Positions 32,630 through 34,639 of a stretch of 34,639 nt of DNA are shown here, piece after piece. This DNA comes from Candidatus Cloacimonadota bacterium (GTDB taxonomy: Bacteria > Cloacimonadota > Cloacimonadia > JGIOTU-2): contig DRBZ01000004.1 in the NCBI GenBank assembly GCA_011043895.1, positions 1 to 34,639 on the forward strand, in the 5' to 3' direction. The notes beneath the pieces were generated by a model. It saw only the letters and a list, made by a program, of their open reading frames with translations, did not search any database and was not told the origin of the DNA. Positions within the stretch are counted from its first letter, which is position 1, and each line of letters opens with the position of its first letter. The position numbers were made by a program, and so were the translations under genes.

Positions 32630-34639
32630 TCAAACCTCAATTGTGAACCTCACTCCATCATCAATATTCTGTACATCAATTCTTCCCTTCATGTTCTCGA
32701 TCAGCATCTTGCTCATATATAAACCCAATCCAGTTCCCTCACTCTGATGCTTTGTGGTAAAATATGGATCAAAGATTTTATCAATAATATCTTCCGGAAT
32801 CTGACCACCATTATTCTCTATAGTCACACGTGAAGTAAAATCTTCGTCAGTCGTTTTTTCAAGTATGATCTTTACAAACGGCTCTTTGGGATTTGTCTTC
32901 TTAATCGCATCCTTAGCATTGTTCAGAATATTCAGCAGAACCTGCGTAAATTCATTGGAGAATCCTTCGATCTCACATTCTGCTTTAAGATCAGCTTCTA
33001 TCGTAATAGAATTATTCTTGAAACTACTCTCAAGAAAAGAAATGGTTTTTCCAATCGTCTTATTGATCTGGAATTTTTCCTTTAATCTGCTTGGCATAAA
33101 GAAATTCCTAAAATCATCGATGGTATGTGACATATATTCGAGTTGCTGCATGGTATTTGAAATGGATTCTCGAAGATATTCCTCATTCAATTCACCATAT
33201 TTGAATGCCTCTTCAATATCCTGCACAATAGCTCCTACTGCAGTGAGTGGCTGCCTCCATTGATGCGCAATATTACTTATCATCTCTCCCATTGCTGCCT
33301 GACGTGACTGTTTGATGAGAAGATGGTCCTTTTCGCGTAGTTCTTTCACCTGTTCCTCAACCTTCTGCTCCAGCTCATTACTAAGCTGCTCAAGCTTGAT
33401 ATTTGATTGACGAATTTTCATCTCAGTTTCTATTCTTGAGGTGATATCCTGAAGCAGCACAAGCTGAGAGTCCACTCCTTCCCATTGAACATGCGTAGTC
33501 TTAATATCCAGATAAAGTTTTTTACCATCTTTACGATGAAGTTCTACCTCACCAGAATCTCCAACTTTGATCAGATCCTCATATAACGTGCCTTCCAGCT
33601 CCCTTTCAGTGCTCTCAAATATACTGAGTGCTTGCGGATTTGCATAAGAAATTTTCTTTGTATTGTCAAGGATGATAATACCATGAATGCTGCTCTCCAC
33701 AATATTGATGAAGCTCTTCTGATATCTTTTCGCTTCAATTTCAGCAACTTTCTCGTAGGTAATATCCTCATGGCTGCCAATGACCCGAAGGGGCTTGTCC
33801 TCTTCATCCCACTCAATGACTTTACCCTTGCTTCTGATCCATCTGTACCCGCCGAACTTTGTCTTCATTCTGAATTCGTCAAAGTAAGACTCCATGCCAG
33901 ATTGAATAAAATCATCTACATTCATTTCTGCTGATGCTCTATCTTCTGGATGAAGGAGTTCCGCCCATTTCTTCATTGTTGGTTCAAATTCCTTCGGTTT
34001 ATAATCCAGCATTGTGTAATATCGGTCACTAAATTCCAACACATCTTCCTTAATATTCCATTCCCAGATACCTTCAGTTGTTGCTTCGAGTATTTCACGA
34101 AATTTTGCTCTGCTCTTAACAAGATCTTCTTGAGACTTTGCTCGTTTTATCGCCAGAGCAATTGCTTCAGAAACAAAAGTGAGAATACCGACATCTTCCT
34201 GTGAATAACAGGCTGGATCATCATAACTTTGCAGCGCAATTATGCCAATCGTCTCTTTCTCTACAATGAGTGGAACACCCATCCATACTTTTGATGGTGT
34301 ACCAATGATTTCCACTTTACCTTCCTGAGACATTTTCTTTATTTCCTCCCAGCCTACCAGCAGCGGCTTAGCAGTTTCGATAACGTATTTAGCGAGCGTC
34401 TTGCCAGCAGGAAATGTTTCAAATCTATCTTTCTTATCCACATCATAGGGAAGCGAAATGGTGTCGGTTTTCTCATCATAGAGCGCTACGGAGAAATTAG
34501 TGGTGTCCATTACCTTTCCTAGCAGGATGCGAATTTTATCGCACAAATCGGTCAGATCGAAGGTTCGGTTGAGTGCTTCGGAGATTTTAAGGAGTGTTTC
34601 CTGTTTCAGTTGCATCTTCTTCCGCTCGGAAATATTACG
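32630..34639 (-). CDS. GAF-PAS-PAS sensor histidine kinase, 5' partial
   Basis: 661 residues follow the ATG at 34615, but the frame stays open to the window edge and the preceding codons read RNISERKK, the usual end of a PAS/PAC domain, so the real start is outside. Numbering from that ATG: GAF domain 1-165, PAS about 170-290 (EGIWEWNIKED, YRWIRSKGK), PAS about 300-405, coiled coil 405-440, HisKA with phospho-acceptor His451 (SNIAHQWRQPL), and HATPase with N-box LLNILNNAKDAI, IFDPYFTTK and G2 GTGLGLYMSKML. No membrane helix is visible in the part present. It should autophosphorylate and pass phosphate to a response regulator; the REC-HD-GYP gene downstream is the nearest candidate. It ends in TGA. 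Confidence 0.88.
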   Translation of the reverse strand, partial: RNISERKKMQLKQETLLKISEALNRTFDLTDLCDKIRILLGKVMDTTNFSVALYDEKTDTISLPYDVDKKDRFETFPAGKTLAKYVIETAKPLLVGWEEIKKMSQEGKVEIIGTPSKVWMGVPLIVEKETIGIIALQSYDDPACYSQEDVGILTFVSEAIALAIKRAKSQEDLVKSRAKFREILEATTEGIWEWNIKEDVLEFSDRYYTMLDYKPKEFEPTMKKWAELLHPEDRASAEMNVDDFIQSGMESYFDEFRMKTKFGGYRWIRSKGKVIEWDEEDKPLRVIGSHEDITYEKVAEIEAKRYQKSFINIVESSIHGIIILDNTKKISYANPQALSIFESTERELEGTLYEDLIKVGDSGEVELHRKDGKKLYLDIKTTHVQWEGVDSQLVLLQDITSRIETEMKIRQSNIKLEQLSNELEQKVEEQVKELREKDHLLIKQSRQAAMGEMISNIAHQWRQPLTAVGAIVQDIEEAFKYGELNEEYLRESISNTMQQLEYMSHTIDDFRNFFMPSRLKEKFQINKTIGKTISFLESSFKNNSITIEADLKAECEIEGFSNEFTQVLLNILNNAKDAIKKTNPKEPFVKIILEKTTDEDFTSRVTIENNGGQIPEDIIDKIFDPYFTTKHQSEGTGLGLYMSKMLIENMKGRIDVQNIDDGVRFTIEV

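Overview
The window looks like a chromosomal piece of an anaerobic Gram-negative bacterium of the FCB type, most like Candidatus Cloacimonadota. The reasons are many secreted proteins ending in a YPNPF-type FlgD/T9SS-like sorting domain, an Omp28/TlpA/DsbD/DUF6029-like redox operon, and arrays of short intergenic hairpins. The taxon is inference, since no marker gene is present.

Region 1 (1-6700, + strand) is a mobile defence-type island. A type IIG (Eco57I-like) restriction-methylase, cut by the window edge, carries an in-frame insertion of a REP-associated tyrosine transposase (RAYT) flanked by REP palindromes. Downstream come a UvrD-like helicase, a DUF3800-like protein and a second RAYT. 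After each of these three genes lies a decayed copy of the methylase 3' end, and each gene starts on the stop codon of the methylase or of one of its tail copies. The island abuts a truncated xanthine/uracil permease pseudogene.

Region 2 (6737-10804) holds an RsbW-like/GNAT fusion, a divergent stand-alone encapsulated-ferritin-like protein, DNA polymerase IV and a uridine-kinase-like protein.

Region 3 (10949-18853) is the most striking part. selB, selA and a selenocysteine tRNA gene lie directly downstream of two genes, each interrupted by one in-frame UGA. Read as selenocysteine, the UGA completes a U-x-x-C redox motif in a secreted protein: UxxC in a redoxin domain in one gene, UxxC in an Omp28-like domain in the other. 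Both then continue into PKD, parallel beta-helix and C-terminal sorting domains. One UGA is followed by a convincing bacterial-type SECIS hairpin, the other by a weaker GC-rich one. These appear to be cell-surface or secreted selenoproteins encoded beside the machinery that decodes them.

Region 4 (18867-29333) continues the same transcription unit upstream: DsbD, an Omp28-like lipoprotein, a TlpA-TonB(C) fusion, a DUF6029-like barrel, a small sorting-domain protein, an S8 protease (itself interrupted by a UGA) and a 12-repeat BNR protein. Gaps are 4-15 nt. I infer that DsbD moves electrons across the inner membrane to envelope thiol and selenol proteins.

Region 5 (29447-34639) has a REC-PAS-HD-GYP response regulator and a GAF-PAS-PAS histidine kinase cut by the right edge. 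They are separated by about 1 kb of noncoding DNA rich in short hairpins.
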